Positions 1 through 9,515 of a stretch of 56,383 nt of DNA are shown here, piece after piece; position 1 is the first letter of the stretch; each line of letters starts with the position of its first letter. The notes below the pieces were generated by a model, which was not told the origin of the DNA, did not search any database, and worked only from the letters and a program-made list of their open reading frames with translations. The stretch comes from a virus, in IMG/VR virus record IMGVR_UViG_3300031841_002004, positions 1 to 56,383 of that record; one strand, 5' to 3'. Made by a program: the position numbers and the translations under genes.

Positions 1-49
1 GTATTTCTCAACCATTATTACGACACGCGAGAGGCACACAGTAGGTTGC

Positions 50-3000
50 CTACCTTGCCCCAGCTAATGGACTGAGCATTGCTTGAGCCTCTGCCTTCTT
101 TCTCTCCCGTGCTTTTTTCTGAGCCTCGCTCTGAATGGTGCGGTAGAGAAGGTAGAGCTTCTGCTGTTCCGGTGTCATAGTATTCAAGGCTTCATCTGGT
201 ACTGAGATGTTTTCATAAACTCTCGTGCCAGGCGTGCCTTGGAGAATTTCATTTAGCATGTCACGGGCAGCTCGCGACCGTGCAAGCTCTGGATCAACGT
301 CAGAGATTTTTACACCAAGTGCGTTATTGACTAGCAACTTAATAGCACGTTGTTGAGGTGTCAGCCTGTCGTCGGTAATTCCTTGGAAGATACTCATGCC
401 CTTAGAACCGAATGGCACAATGTTTCTGATGAAGTTTTCCAAAGGACGATAGCCGGGGCCAAACTGTTTCTCTAGTGAAGAGAACGTATCCCGAAGATTC
501 TTGCCAGTATACAACTGCGTCCCAGTTGCTGACTCAATCCCAAACTTAATCAGTGGGTTTGATTGACCGGCAATGTTAGCAAGTGTTTTCGCCGCAGTGT
601 CAGACAGACTGCCACCCTGTGTTAGTAAGTCGAATGTACCTTCCCAAGGCAAGTCGATGTTTGTCAGGTAACGCTGCAAACCTTCCGCTCCGCCATACGC
701 CGCTGGCAATGGTATAGCAGCAGACTTACGGAGATATTCAGGCACGAAGTTTTCTTCTGTGGGTTGGCTTGCTCTGTTGACTGCCCGTATGGATTGACCC
801 ATCACGCCACCAGGACGATACACCATGTTGTTTGCAATCGAAGGCAAGATACCTCGCTGGAATGAATAGAAAGGTATGAGCTGTTTAATGTAGTCGTTCT
901 CAAACCTTGTGAATGCTTCTGGTCTATAATCGACGTTTGCCATTCTTGAAAGGTCGCCAGCTACACCAGGTGCAACACCTTTCCTTGCTTGATTTAAGAA
1001 CGTGCCTAATCGCAGTGTGTCTTCAACAGCCTCGTTGCCATAATCAATGGCTTGCAAAAGAGGGTTCGTGTTTTCTCTCAGCGGCTTAGGATTTCTAAGT
1101 CCCCGTACCCCACGCATACCAAAGAAGTTACTCGGCTTCAAACCTTCTTTGATTGCGCCAAGTATGTTCGGTCGCTCTTTATCTAAACCAGGCAATGCAC
1201 GGGATTCTTTATTTGCAATACCAGCTAGGTCTGATACTACGTTGCCGCCCAACAAATCTTGAGCTGCTGCTTCTCTGGCAAACTTAAAATAAATCTCGTC
1301 GTCTAGGTCTTGCCCCGCAAACTTAGCTTCTAATTCACGGTAGGCTGGAGTTCCTTTAAGTCTTTTAACAATATCATCTTTCAAAGACTTCCCGGTAATC
1401 ACTCCTGTGCCACCACCCCTAGCAGCAAAAAAGTCTAGGATGTTTCCTGCACCTAACGATGCATTATTAGCCAAACCAGAATAGAGGTTACGAACTAAGA
1501 ACGCTGGGTTCCCCAAGGCCCCAACTTTAAATGCATTGGTAAACTGTCGATACGCACCACCAAGTCCAGTGATAGGTTCACGGACAGTAGTTTGCGGCTG
1601 AAGAGTGGTCAGTGCATCTAGTAGCTTCTTGTCAATTGCAGCCTTGCCAGGAGTACGCTGTATCTTCTTTTTTCCCTTTGATGTGAACTTGCCAAGAAGT
1701 TCATTCATTCTCTTGCTTTTATTAGCAAGACCAAGAGAACCTGTCGCCCCTATGAAAGGCTCGAAACCTATCGGCGCACTATCGGCCTTGGTCTGACGAA
1801 GCCCTCTGCCAACTTCTTTCCCAAGAAGGTCATAGATTGCATTCAGGGAACCAACGTCAGCAGCACCTATCTTGAGCCTGCTTCTTATATTATCCATCAC
1901 TGGTGAGTCAAAGAGACCAACGCCACCTTCTTTGTATTGCAGGTCGAGATTAAGAAGGCGTTTTGCCATGTCGCGATAGAACTCTTTAATCTCTGCGTTC
2001 TTCGCTCGCAGCATTCCTCTGGATTTATCGACGGCACGAAAATCAATATTGGGAACAATCTCTTTAAACTTAGCAGCGTTTCTAGCAACTCTCTGTGCTT
2101 CAGCATTGGAAAGCTTTGGTTTTGCTTCTAGGACAAGGTCAAAGTTTCTATTGAAGTTTTCTTCGTCTAAAGCTTTTGCTGCCTTGTATTCGTCAGACTT
2201 TAAGAAGTTGCCAAGATTATCTCCGTATAGCGTCTTGACCTCTGGCTCAACGCCAAACGCATCTCGCATTGCAGAGCGATACGCCTTGTTGATTTCTTCG
2301 CGTGCTGCCTTGTTATTTATTTCACCAAACCCGAGGCTATCACCCAATACGTCTTGAAGATATTCACTCCCCATATCTCCAAACTTTTTTTCAGTCGTGA
2401 ACTTCCGCATCAACCACTGAGGCAAGTCAAGCTCCGGCTTCCTGCCTTTCACGCCCTGACCAAAAATCTTTGACTGACGAGCATACGCACCTGGCTTCTT
2501 GCGAATTCCTTCAGGTAACATAGCTTTGTTAAACGATTGGCTTTGTCGTGGGATGTAACCTAGGCCGGTTAGTTTTCCTTCTGCATCTAGGTTGCCTGTG
2601 CGAGTCCAGTTGTTTGACACGAATTCAGCAGCATCACCACCAGCATCTTCGGTCATCTTCCGAAGTCTAGGGCCTAAGTCCTTAACGAAGTTCGCTAAGT
2701 CCATGTACTCTTTGTTCTGTGAAACTGCCTTGTAGACAGGATTCTTTTCTACTTGAACAGCGAAGTATGCGGGGTCTTCGACAAAGTCATTAATAGCTCT
2801 TTGTATTTCAATATCATTTACTGGTATGACTTCGCCTAAGTCGTTTACGAGGGGGCTTGTTTTAGCCCTAATAAGTTTGTCGTCAAACTGCCCGTCCCCA
2901 CCAATTAAATATTCAGCGCCTAGAGTTGAGTCACGAACTTTCTTTCGTGATAACTTCTGCCCAGCCAAAGTGCCTTCGAGGTCACCGGGGATATAAAAGC

Positions 3001-3871
3001 CGCCCGAGTCTGTGTTGAACAACGCAGACAGTCTTGTCGTAGCAGGGCCAAGGTATGGGTTTTCCGTAGCAAACTTAGCGACGGTATCGCCAACCTTTGC
3101 GGGCAATCCTCCAACAAGCGGAAGGTCAAATGCTGTGTTTATGTTTGTGCCAGGTATGCCAATACTCAAGTCTTTAGCTAGAGGCTGCTTCAGTGCTTCA
3201 TCTAAAGGAGCCGTTCCACCAAACCGCTCATACTGCTGTGCAAATGTCCCTCTTGCGTCTTTTTCTAATTGTTTAGCAGCTCCTTCGGGCAAGTCTATTT
3301 TACCTAGGTGTGTCAGAAAATCGTCAGCCGTTTTTGTTCTATACAACTCACGCACGCCCACGCCTAGTTCGTCAGCGTACTGCTTCGCAAAACGAGAAGC
3401 ACCAGAGGCATCCAGTGCTTTCATCGCTTTTGTAGCAGCACCCTTACCAAAGGTACTTGCACCAGGAGCAATGTAGGTTAAGGGGTCTAATAGAACTTCC
3501 CCTACCATTCCCGCCGTCCAGTTACCCCAACTATCTTCTGCGTTATCGTCGAGCAAACCATAGTCTCGCATTAATTCGCGACCATCAACTCGTTCATCGA
3601 ACGTGCCGAATGCAGATAGAGGGTCGCCTGCAAGAGTGCCTCTAACTAACGCACCAGGTAAGTCAAGAATCCAACCAGCACCAGCAAGACCAGATGCACC
3701 CATTTCCGCAAGACTGCGGAGCATGCCCTTCTTTTCTTCTGGCTCTATGAGGTCAGCTATTGTTAAGTCGCGGTCATCTCCGTACTCACGACCTCTGAGC
3801 ATTCCCATCTCTGCTTGACGTTGTAGTATGCCGTATGGGTCATACCTATCTATCAGAGGTGAACGAGCCAT
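50..3871 (-). CDS. Large internal virion / ejection-type protein
   Basis: This 1273-residue protein is the largest of the virion block and shows no catalytic motif I recognise. It has Gly/Ala-rich hydrophobic stretches near residues 55-80, 105-135 and 780-820 and a highly charged helical C-terminus. Its size and its place at the distal end of the structural operon, behind the tail tube genes, fit the role of an internal core or genome-ejection protein of a short-tailed phage (the place held by gp15/gp16 in T7). That assignment rests on context and not on visible homology. The ATG follows the preceding stop after three bases with only a weak ribosome site, so translation is probably coupled. 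Downstream only a GTAGG/CCTAC mini-hairpin and the window edge are seen. Confidence 0.55.
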   Translation of the reverse strand: MARSPLIDRYDPYGILQRQAEMGMLRGREYGDDRDLTIADLIEPEEKKGMLRSLAEMGASGLAGAGWILDLPGALVRGTLAGDPLSAFGTFDERVDGRELMRDYGLLDDNAEDSWGNWTAGMVGEVLLDPLTYIAPGASTFGKGAATKAMKALDASGASRFAKQYADELGVGVRELYRTKTADDFLTHLGKIDLPEGAAKQLEKDARGTFAQQYERFGGTAPLDEALKQPLAKDLSIGIPGTNINTAFDLPLVGGLPAKVGDTVAKFATENPYLGPATTRLSALFNTDSGGFYIPGDLEGTLAGQKLSRKKVRDSTLGAEYLIGGDGQFDDKLIRAKTSPLVNDLGEVIPVNDIEIQRAINDFVEDPAYFAVQVEKNPVYKAVSQNKEYMDLANFVKDLGPRLRKMTEDAGGDAAEFVSNNWTRTGNLDAEGKLTGLGYIPRQSQSFNKAMLPEGIRKKPGAYARQSKIFGQGVKGRKPELDLPQWLMRKFTTEKKFGDMGSEYLQDVLGDSLGFGEINNKAAREEINKAYRSAMRDAFGVEPEVKTLYGDNLGNFLKSDEYKAAKALDEENFNRNFDLVLEAKPKLSNAEAQRVARNAAKFKEIVPNIDFRAVDKSRGMLRAKNAEIKEFYRDMAKRLLNLDLQYKEGGVGLFDSPVMDNIRSRLKIGAADVGSLNAIYDLLGKEVGRGLRQTKADSAPIGFEPFIGATGSLGLANKSKRMNELLGKFTSKGKKKIQRTPGKAAIDKKLLDALTTLQPQTTVREPITGLGGAYRQFTNAFKVGALGNPAFLVRNLYSGLANNASLGAGNILDFFAARGGGTGVITGKSLKDDIVKRLKGTPAYRELEAKFAGQDLDDEIYFKFAREAAAQDLLGGNVVSDLAGIANKESRALPGLDKERPNILGAIKEGLKPSNFFGMRGVRGLRNPKPLRENTNPLLQAIDYGNEAVEDTLRLGTFLNQARKGVAPGVAGDLSRMANVDYRPEAFTRFENDYIKQLIPFYSFQRGILPSIANNMVYRPGGVMGQSIRAVNRASQPTEENFVPEYLRKSAAIPLPAAYGGAEGLQRYLTNIDLPWEGTFDLLTQGGSLSDTAAKTLANIAGQSNPLIKFGIESATGTQLYTGKNLRDTFSSLEKQFGPGYRPLENFIRNIVPFGSKGMSIFQGITDDRLTPQQRAIKLLVNNALGVKISDVDPELARSRAARDMLNEILQGTPGTRVYENISVPDEALNTMTPEQQKLYLLYRTIQSEAQKKARERKKAEAQAMLSPLAGAR

Positions 3872-3874
3872 TTA

Positions 3875-5704
3875 TTAAGGAGTAGGTAATCCTGTTTGGT
3901 TAGCGGAAGGTGATGCCCCGGCTCTTGATGGCTCTTTATACAACCCTGCCATGCCTTCAACTAAAGCCACTGCCTGTTCTTGCGATATTCCTGGCATTGC
4001 AGCAATTTCTACTATAGCGGCTTGCTTTTCTTTTTCTGTTAAAGCTGTACCAGGCCGTAAACTATCCTTCCTTACGGCGTATTTATCCAAGACATTAGTT
4101 ACCTTCACAAACTGTGCTTCACCCATTCGTTGTAGAATTTCTTGAGCTTGTGCTTCTTTAAGTTTAGCATCTGCTGTAGCTGTAGTTTGAGCAATCGCGG
4201 TTTGTTGTTTAAGAACTTCAAGTCTTTCTGCCCTGTCCGCAGCTGCTTCTTTGAATTCTCGTTGTCTTTCTGCCTCCGCATCCCGCCCTTGGGCAAGAAG
4301 CTCTTCACTCCTACGGTCTGCTGCCCTAATTTCTTGCTCAAGCCTTGACTGCAAGGCAGCCAGTTCGTTCACGCTTAATTCTTTCTTGAGTGCTGCGTCC
4401 ACTGCTGCAAGCTTCGCGGCATTTTCTGCGCCAATGGTAGCAACATCAATCTTTGACTGTGCGTCAATTTCAGCTACACCCATATTGGATTTTTTATTTG
4501 TCCTTGCAACTTTTTCAAGAGCCGCTGCCTTCCTGTCTTCAATATCAAACTTAGTTGACTCAGGCATCATCTGCTGCATTGCTCGTCTGCGGAACTCTTC
4601 ACTCATGTTAATTCCACCAGGAAGCTCTCCTCCCATCAGTAGCATCTGAGCATTAATATTGTTCTGCGTTGGACTGACTCCAGCCAGCATGCCGCGAGCT
4701 TGAATAAGCTGCTTACGGCTTGCCTTGTCAGCAACTTGGTCTCTTCTCTTCTGTCTAACTTCAGGACTGTCAGGATCAACACGCAAGCCCATAGAGCCAT
4801 CCATCTTTCGGTATGGCGTGTACTGAGTTTGGTCTGAATATCCGCTGCGGTCACGCATGCGATTCATTCGGGTTTGCAATTGCTTCATTTGATGTGGATT
4901 TAACACGCCCCTATCTTCGGTCAGACCCATCTTGCCCACTATGGTTGGGTTAACAAAAGTCGCATTCCCCTCTGCATCAACGCCTTCAATGTAATCGTAA
5001 GCAGGTGTACCGTCCCAATCTTTTGTAGTTAATCCGAACACCTCTTGCGCCATTGCTATATCATCTGGGCTGTGCGTCATCTGCTTTCCGCCATGAACCC
5101 GTGTAACAGGAACAGTGCGGTCAGGGTCTTCAGCGGTTGGGCTAGCAACTTGAACTTCCTCTTGCCTAAAACCTCCAGTAACAGTTGGGTCTTGTTCTAC
5201 TAGATTGTCATAGGTTCGTGGCTCAATCATGCCTAGACGCTCTGCTTCATCTCGCTGGCGATTGTAAACATCCTTCTCTACAGCCATGCGGTCTGCCATC
5301 TTTTGGTCAGCTTTCGCCTGGTCATTGCTTTGCTTTAAGACCCCTCGCTCCAGACCAGCATCGTAAGAATTGTCGATGAAGTGACCGTATCCTTCTTCAC
5401 CATCAGAGAGCAATGGATTGCCGCTACCAGCCATAGGGTCAACGCCCATGTCTAAACCTGGCGCACCAACTAATCCACCGTTCAAAGACTCAGGCCCAAG
5501 GTTAAACGGAACTCCATCATCGGGAGGAAGATTGTCTTTACTGTATGGCCCAGGTGCTTGCAAGAATTCTTGGTATTGCTCAGGGGTCGCGTCAGGAGCA
5601 TTTCCTCGAAGTTGCAATAATGCAAACTCTACAGGAACACCATCTCGTTGGGCGATAGCCTGCGCCTGTGCTAAGACTGCTGGGTCATTAATATCAACCG
5701 GCAT
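3875..5704 (-). CDS. Putative virion protein with long coiled coil
   Basis: The 609-residue product has no recognised domain. The N-terminal 200 residues are Gly/Pro/Asp-rich and probably extended. Residues about 390-540 are an Ala/Glu/Gln/Lys-rich segment that should form a long coiled coil. The last 60 residues look like a small helical domain followed by a Pro/Ser/Ala tail. The start has a good ribosome site (AAGGAATAG before ATG). Its place between tail tube genes and the giant ejection-type protein suggests an internal or portal-associated virion component, by position only. Confidence 0.5.
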   Translation of the reverse strand: MPVDINDPAVLAQAQAIAQRDGVPVEFALLQLRGNAPDATPEQYQEFLQAPGPYSKDNLPPDDGVPFNLGPESLNGGLVGAPGLDMGVDPMAGSGNPLLSDGEEGYGHFIDNSYDAGLERGVLKQSNDQAKADQKMADRMAVEKDVYNRQRDEAERLGMIEPRTYDNLVEQDPTVTGGFRQEEVQVASPTAEDPDRTVPVTRVHGGKQMTHSPDDIAMAQEVFGLTTKDWDGTPAYDYIEGVDAEGNATFVNPTIVGKMGLTEDRGVLNPHQMKQLQTRMNRMRDRSGYSDQTQYTPYRKMDGSMGLRVDPDSPEVRQKRRDQVADKASRKQLIQARGMLAGVSPTQNNINAQMLLMGGELPGGINMSEEFRRRAMQQMMPESTKFDIEDRKAAALEKVARTNKKSNMGVAEIDAQSKIDVATIGAENAAKLAAVDAALKKELSVNELAALQSRLEQEIRAADRRSEELLAQGRDAEAERQREFKEAAADRAERLEVLKQQTAIAQTTATADAKLKEAQAQEILQRMGEAQFVKVTNVLDKYAVRKDSLRPGTALTEKEKQAAIVEIAAMPGISQEQAVALVEGMAGLYKEPSRAGASPSANQTGLPTP

Positions 5705-5714
5705 GTTCTATTCC

Positions 5715-6146
5715 TTATTTCAAAAGCGTAGCTGGCGTAGACAAAGGCATCGGGCGAGACTCTTGGACAAGAGCCGCTGTGCCTAGCGGAGAAACATCTA
5801 GTGCGTCCGCTGGTATTTTGTTTCCGTATGAATCTCGTTTGGCTTCTTGGACTGCTTCTCTTGCGAGGTCAAGTGGATCACTGCCTTCACTAGTCTCTTC
5901 TCCAGTGACTGCTTCCATTACCTCTTCCATGACTTCACCGATTTCACCTGGAACTTCTCCATCGCTTTCAATGACAGTTACCGATGCCTCTGGTATTTCG
6001 TCAACAGCCTCACCACCATCAACAACATCAAGGATTTCTGACAAAGCAACTAAGTCCTCAAGCGTCATGTTCTCGTCGCCCATCACAGGTGCGCCTTGAG
6101 TCTGTAGTTCTTGGATTAGACGAGACAGAATTTCAGGACTAAGCAT
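5715..6146 (-). CDS. Small acidic hypothetical protein
   Basis: A 143-residue, very acidic protein with runs of Glu and Val in the middle and a Pro/Thr-rich C-terminus. I chose the ATG giving MLSPEIL because it overlaps the previous gene by 8 bases. A longer in-frame start would only read through the Lys-rich tail region of that gene. No domain is recognised. It belongs to a run of four short, tightly overlapping genes between the large virion proteins, so it is probably virion-associated or assembly-related. Confidence 0.5.
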   Translation of the reverse strand: MLSPEILSRLIQELQTQGAPVMGDENMTLEDLVALSEILDVVDGGEAVDEIPEASVTVIESDGEVPGEIGEVMEEVMEAVTGEETSEGSDPLDLAREAVQEAKRDSYGNKIPADALDVSPLGTAALVQESRPMPLSTPATLLK

Positions 6147-6396
6147 CTTTCTTTTTTTTCTTTCTACGAGGGATGTCGGCAAGCCCTTCTTTAGGCAAGT
6201 CATCTTCTTCTACTTCTGGCGTGTCAGGTTTACCGTGCATCTCTTCGTCAAGGTCAGCAAGGTCATTCTTCTCGCCTTTCTTTAAGTACCTGTCCATAAT
6301 TTGTTTTTCTTTTTCTTCGTCCGCCTTTAGCAGCTCATTAACGAGTCTTTGCAACGCTCCCTTAGTGAGGTCGCTAAGTTCCATTTCCATCTTCAT
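6139..6396 (-). CDS. Small charged helical protein
   Basis: An 85-residue protein with an N-terminal Leu-rich amphipathic helix, a Lys/Glu-rich middle and a C-terminal patch of lysines (RRKKKKKDA). It starts inside the stop of the preceding gene (ATGA overlap), with AGGAGA upstream. The basic tail could bind nucleic acid, but nothing more specific is visible. It is unrecognised and part of the virion operon. Confidence 0.45.
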   Translation of the reverse strand: MKMEMELSDLTKGALQRLVNELLKADEEKEKQIMDRYLKKGEKNDLADLDEEMHGKPDTPEVEEDDLPKEGLADIPRRKKKKKDA

Positions 6397-6812
6397 GAGA
6401 GCAAATCTCCTAATAAGCCAGAGGCGAAATTCATCATCATTTGTTGTTGACTAAGTCTGTTCATCACATCTGAGTAATAATCGTTTGCAGCAAAACCACT
6501 TTGCTGTTGAGCGTAATCTGCATCAGCGCCTTGAGCTTCTAGCTGGTCTGCGCCTTGCTGCGAGCGAGACTGCAAGTCCTGTTGGTAGGCTTGCTGTAGT
6601 CCTTCAACCATGTCAGCCGATGCACTGATCCCTGCCTGATGTTTTGTTCCAGCACCGCGAGAAACACCTGGTCTGTCCAGTTGTTTCATGTGACCTCTCG
6701 GGTCACCAAGTGCAAGAGCCTGAGCGTACTGATTGCTCATTACTGAATTCCGAGTGCTATCACTCAGACCAGGCATCATGCTCTTATAGTTTTGGGCAAA
6801 GGTTTCACTCAC
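6393..6812 (-). CDS. Gln/Ala-rich virion-operon protein
   Basis: A 139-residue protein rich in Gln, Ala, Ser and Asp, predicted helical, with a hydrophobic Met/Leu-rich C-terminus (MMMNFASGLLGDLLS). The start is GTG, overlapping the previous stop (GTGA) and preceded by a clear GGAGG. The hydrophobic C-terminus resembles that of the next gene upstream (NPILGGLFS), so the two may be distantly related or share a binding partner. Function is unknown. Confidence 0.5.
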   Translation of the reverse strand: MSETFAQNYKSMMPGLSDSTRNSVMSNQYAQALALGDPRGHMKQLDRPGVSRGAGTKHQAGISASADMVEGLQQAYQQDLQSRSQQGADQLEAQGADADYAQQQSGFAANDYYSDVMNRLSQQQMMMNFASGLLGDLLS

Positions 6813-7144
6813 GAAAATAGACCTCCTAGAATAGGATTAACCATGCCCATCATCATGTTGGCTTGCTGCATTTGGGCTTGCTGTTGCTGCTGTTTGTTGT
6901 TGGCAACCTGATTCAAAGCCTGAAGAGTTAAGTCTCGCTGTTTAGCCAGCTCTGCATTGTAAAGCTTTGCCCTCTCTCGCTCTGCGTAGGCGGACATGTC
7001 AGCCGCTGCCATGTTTGCCATGCCACGATAAACATCATCGTTCACAACCCCAGCACCCAGCGGAGATTCCGTTGGCATTACGGGAGGCTGATTCATAAAC
7101 GGGTTCGGTACGTTTAGATTTGTTTGAGTTGTAAATGCTGCCAT
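6809..7144 (-). CDS. Gln-rich virion-operon protein
   Basis: A 111-residue protein with a Pro/Asn-rich N-terminus, a central Ala/Gln helix with a run of glutamines, and a hydrophobic Gly/Leu C-terminus. It is co-translated with its downstream neighbour through a 4-base overlap. Composition and position suggest a small internal virion protein. I recognise no family. Confidence 0.5.
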   Translation of the reverse strand: MAAFTTQTNLNVPNPFMNQPPVMPTESPLGAGVVNDDVYRGMANMAAADMSAYAERERAKLYNAELAKQRDLTLQALNQVANNKQQQQQAQMQQANMMMGMVNPILGGLFS

Positions 7145-7161
7145 GTTTTATGCCTAGCTTT

Positions 7162-9462
7162 TTAACCTTGCTTTAGAACTGGTAATGCCCTCCCAGGCCC
7201 TACCGATGGCGAGTAATTCGGAAACATTGGAGCGATATAACCAGGGTCGCCTGGGAGTTGCATACCGCCATATACAGGCATCTGGTATGTACCGCCTGGC
7301 CCTGTAAGGGTTCTTTGGCCTGTTATTGGCCCCATGTTTGTCTTACGAATCTGTTCGTTGCGTCTTGCAGCAGCCCTCTCTGCCTGCTCTCGCATCATTT
7401 TTCTTTGCTTGTAATCAATGTAGTTCTGTTCAGCTTGACGTTGTCTGCGGTCGGCTTCAGCCTGACGCTCTTCACCACTCATAAAGAATGGGTTGTCACC
7501 GAACGAATCATCAAACAGGTCTTGCAGGATTTGGTTCTGGCCTTCAAAGTTAGCTTGCTGCTGATCCATCGTTCCTTGATATCCAGTGTCAAGCCTGTCT
7601 CCCTGCGTTTGGAGCATGTCGTTGAAGTTTCTTACTTGCGACCCGTAACCCCCTCCTAGCCTGTCTTGTGTATTAGTAAGCATTCCAGCGAGTCCACCCA
7701 TACCAGCAAGCGCAAGTGCATTATTTTGAGTCATTACGTCTTGAGCTTTATCGAATTGGTCTGAGTAGCTGCCGAATCCAGTATTGATATCGTCGCGAGT
7801 TGAGTCGATGTTGCCTGTTGTGGCTTGGAACGCATCGCCCAAATCGCCAAGGATTCCACTGTAATCTGTGCCAGAACTACCAACCATGTCGTAAGCGCGG
7901 TCGCGAGCATTGCCAATTTCTTGATAGCCCTGATTGGCAAGGTTAATAAAATCACCTCGCATAGTATCAAGCATCGACTTGTTATCTAAAGTGTTTTGGT
8001 TGTAAGCATTGCCCATCGTGTCCAAAACTGTATTGAAATTAGTATTGAGCATTCCAGGGATTTCGCTGTCTTGAATCCCCAAACGAATCTTGTCTAGTTC
8101 TGAGTATGCTTGGTTTGCAGCTTCTCGGTTTCTAATCTCGTCCATCACGGAGTCGATGCCACCGTATGCTCTATCCCCTAAGTCTTGGTTGTTGGCTAAT
8201 CCTTGCAATGCATTAAGCTGATCAAACCCTCTTTGACCCGCTGCATCAATGCCCCCATAAGCGCCGCCAATGGCTTCACTCATTATTTCGTTTGGACGCT
8301 GACTGCTTTGACTTTCAGAAGTTTTAGTCCCGCCAGCATCAACACTTCCACCACCACCAACTGATACTCCACCTCCAGTACCACTCACAGTAGATGTGTT
8401 AATAATTTCACCGTTTGGCCCAACAGCAGTTACGGTAGTTGGCGAACCACCACCACTAAAACTGTCAAATAATCCCCCGAGGTTTACCGTAGACTCAGTG
8501 CTTGAGGAATCATCTCTGTTGATTAGGTATGGGGCTGCGCCAGACATCACATCTGCATATGACTGACCAAGATTTCCGCCAAGTGCAGCAGACGACTGAC
8601 CAAGTCCAGTTAATGCTCGTAGGCGTTCGGCTTCAATCTGTCCGCCAAGATTAGCGTATGCATTCCCCGCACCAGCGAGAGCCTGATCCCGCGAGCGAAT
8701 GTCTTCGATACCTACATTCGCAACACCTTGCCCTAAGTTAGCCAAACCTTGGTTTTGGCTTATTCCAAAATCTGACAAGGCGTTTTGGTTTTCGTTGCCC
8801 AGTACTGCTAAGGTTTGTAGGTAATTTTGATTATTAGCAGCGGCATTTGCCATAGCGGCATTACTCATCCCGCCATAGTTTGCCAGTGCTGAGTTTGCTA
8901 ATCCTCCCAACGCTCCAAAATCACCTTGTGCTATATCGCCAATAGACTGATATCTTGCAGCCCCCTCATTGCCCATTGCACCAGCAACATTACTTAGAGC
9001 ATTTCCATAATTAGACTGCGCTCCAGTGTACCCCCGCATGGCTTCTGAAAGAGCATTATTGTAAGAACCGTAACCAGTTGTGTATTGACCATACATGTCA
9101 GCCATTTCATTGGCCGAGCCTTGCCCTAGCTGGCCCATCGCATTTGCATAAGCCCCATAAGTGCCACCTAGGTTGTTCATGTAGTCCGACCCAGCTTGGG
9201 TCACGCCGCTACCGTATGTGTTTAGGAGGTTGCCGTGACCACCAACGTAAGCTTCATAACCTCGCATCGCGGCATCGCTATTCTGCCCGAACATGTCTCG
9301 GTACAGGCCACCGAATTGGCCTGGAATTTGGGCGAGTGTATCTTGGTGCTTAAAAAAAGCATCAGGACGACCTGCCGCAGGCGAACCAAACGTAGGTTTA
9401 ACTACGCCCCCACTGCCACCCGGTTGCTCCATTGGCCTATAATTAATCGTACTTCTGATCAT
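7162..9462 (-). CDS. Gly/Asn/Ala-rich repetitive virion protein
   Basis: A 766-residue protein dominated by Gly, Asn, Ala, Gln and Tyr. Residues about 40-300 are a long run of degenerate short repeats (G-x-Y-x-N-A-L/M-like) that should form a low-complexity helical or coiled assembly. Around 320-390 is a Ser/Gly/Thr-rich linker. The C-terminal 120 residues are charged (Arg/Glu/Gln) and end in a Gly/Pro-rich tail. The start has AAGGAG seven bases upstream. It sits between the HxH fibre-like gene and the small internal proteins. It could be an internal or ejection protein, or an elongated tail component; there is no clear homology. Confidence 0.5.
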   Translation of the reverse strand: MIRSTINYRPMEQPGGSGGVVKPTFGSPAAGRPDAFFKHQDTLAQIPGQFGGLYRDMFGQNSDAAMRGYEAYVGGHGNLLNTYGSGVTQAGSDYMNNLGGTYGAYANAMGQLGQGSANEMADMYGQYTTGYGSYNNALSEAMRGYTGAQSNYGNALSNVAGAMGNEGAARYQSIGDIAQGDFGALGGLANSALANYGGMSNAAMANAAANNQNYLQTLAVLGNENQNALSDFGISQNQGLANLGQGVANVGIEDIRSRDQALAGAGNAYANLGGQIEAERLRALTGLGQSSAALGGNLGQSYADVMSGAAPYLINRDDSSSTESTVNLGGLFDSFSGGGSPTTVTAVGPNGEIINTSTVSGTGGGVSVGGGGSVDAGGTKTSESQSSQRPNEIMSEAIGGAYGGIDAAGQRGFDQLNALQGLANNQDLGDRAYGGIDSVMDEIRNREAANQAYSELDKIRLGIQDSEIPGMLNTNFNTVLDTMGNAYNQNTLDNKSMLDTMRGDFINLANQGYQEIGNARDRAYDMVGSSGTDYSGILGDLGDAFQATTGNIDSTRDDINTGFGSYSDQFDKAQDVMTQNNALALAGMGGLAGMLTNTQDRLGGGYGSQVRNFNDMLQTQGDRLDTGYQGTMDQQQANFEGQNQILQDLFDDSFGDNPFFMSGEERQAEADRRQRQAEQNYIDYKQRKMMREQAERAAARRNEQIRKTNMGPITGQRTLTGPGGTYQMPVYGGMQLPGDPGYIAPMFPNYSPSVGPGRALPVLKQG

Positions 9463-9515
9463 GCATAATCTCCTTACTGGCTATTGTCCGGTTGCGGGGA
9501 AATGGTCAAAAAAAG

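Noticed and set aside
1-15. Start of a further minus-strand gene at the left edge
   Set aside because: An ATG with five codons is present, but there is no ribosome site and too little sequence to judge.
50-3871. Assignment as a known enzyme such as a transglycosylase
   Set aside because: No catalytic motif seen; only size and context support an ejection-type role.
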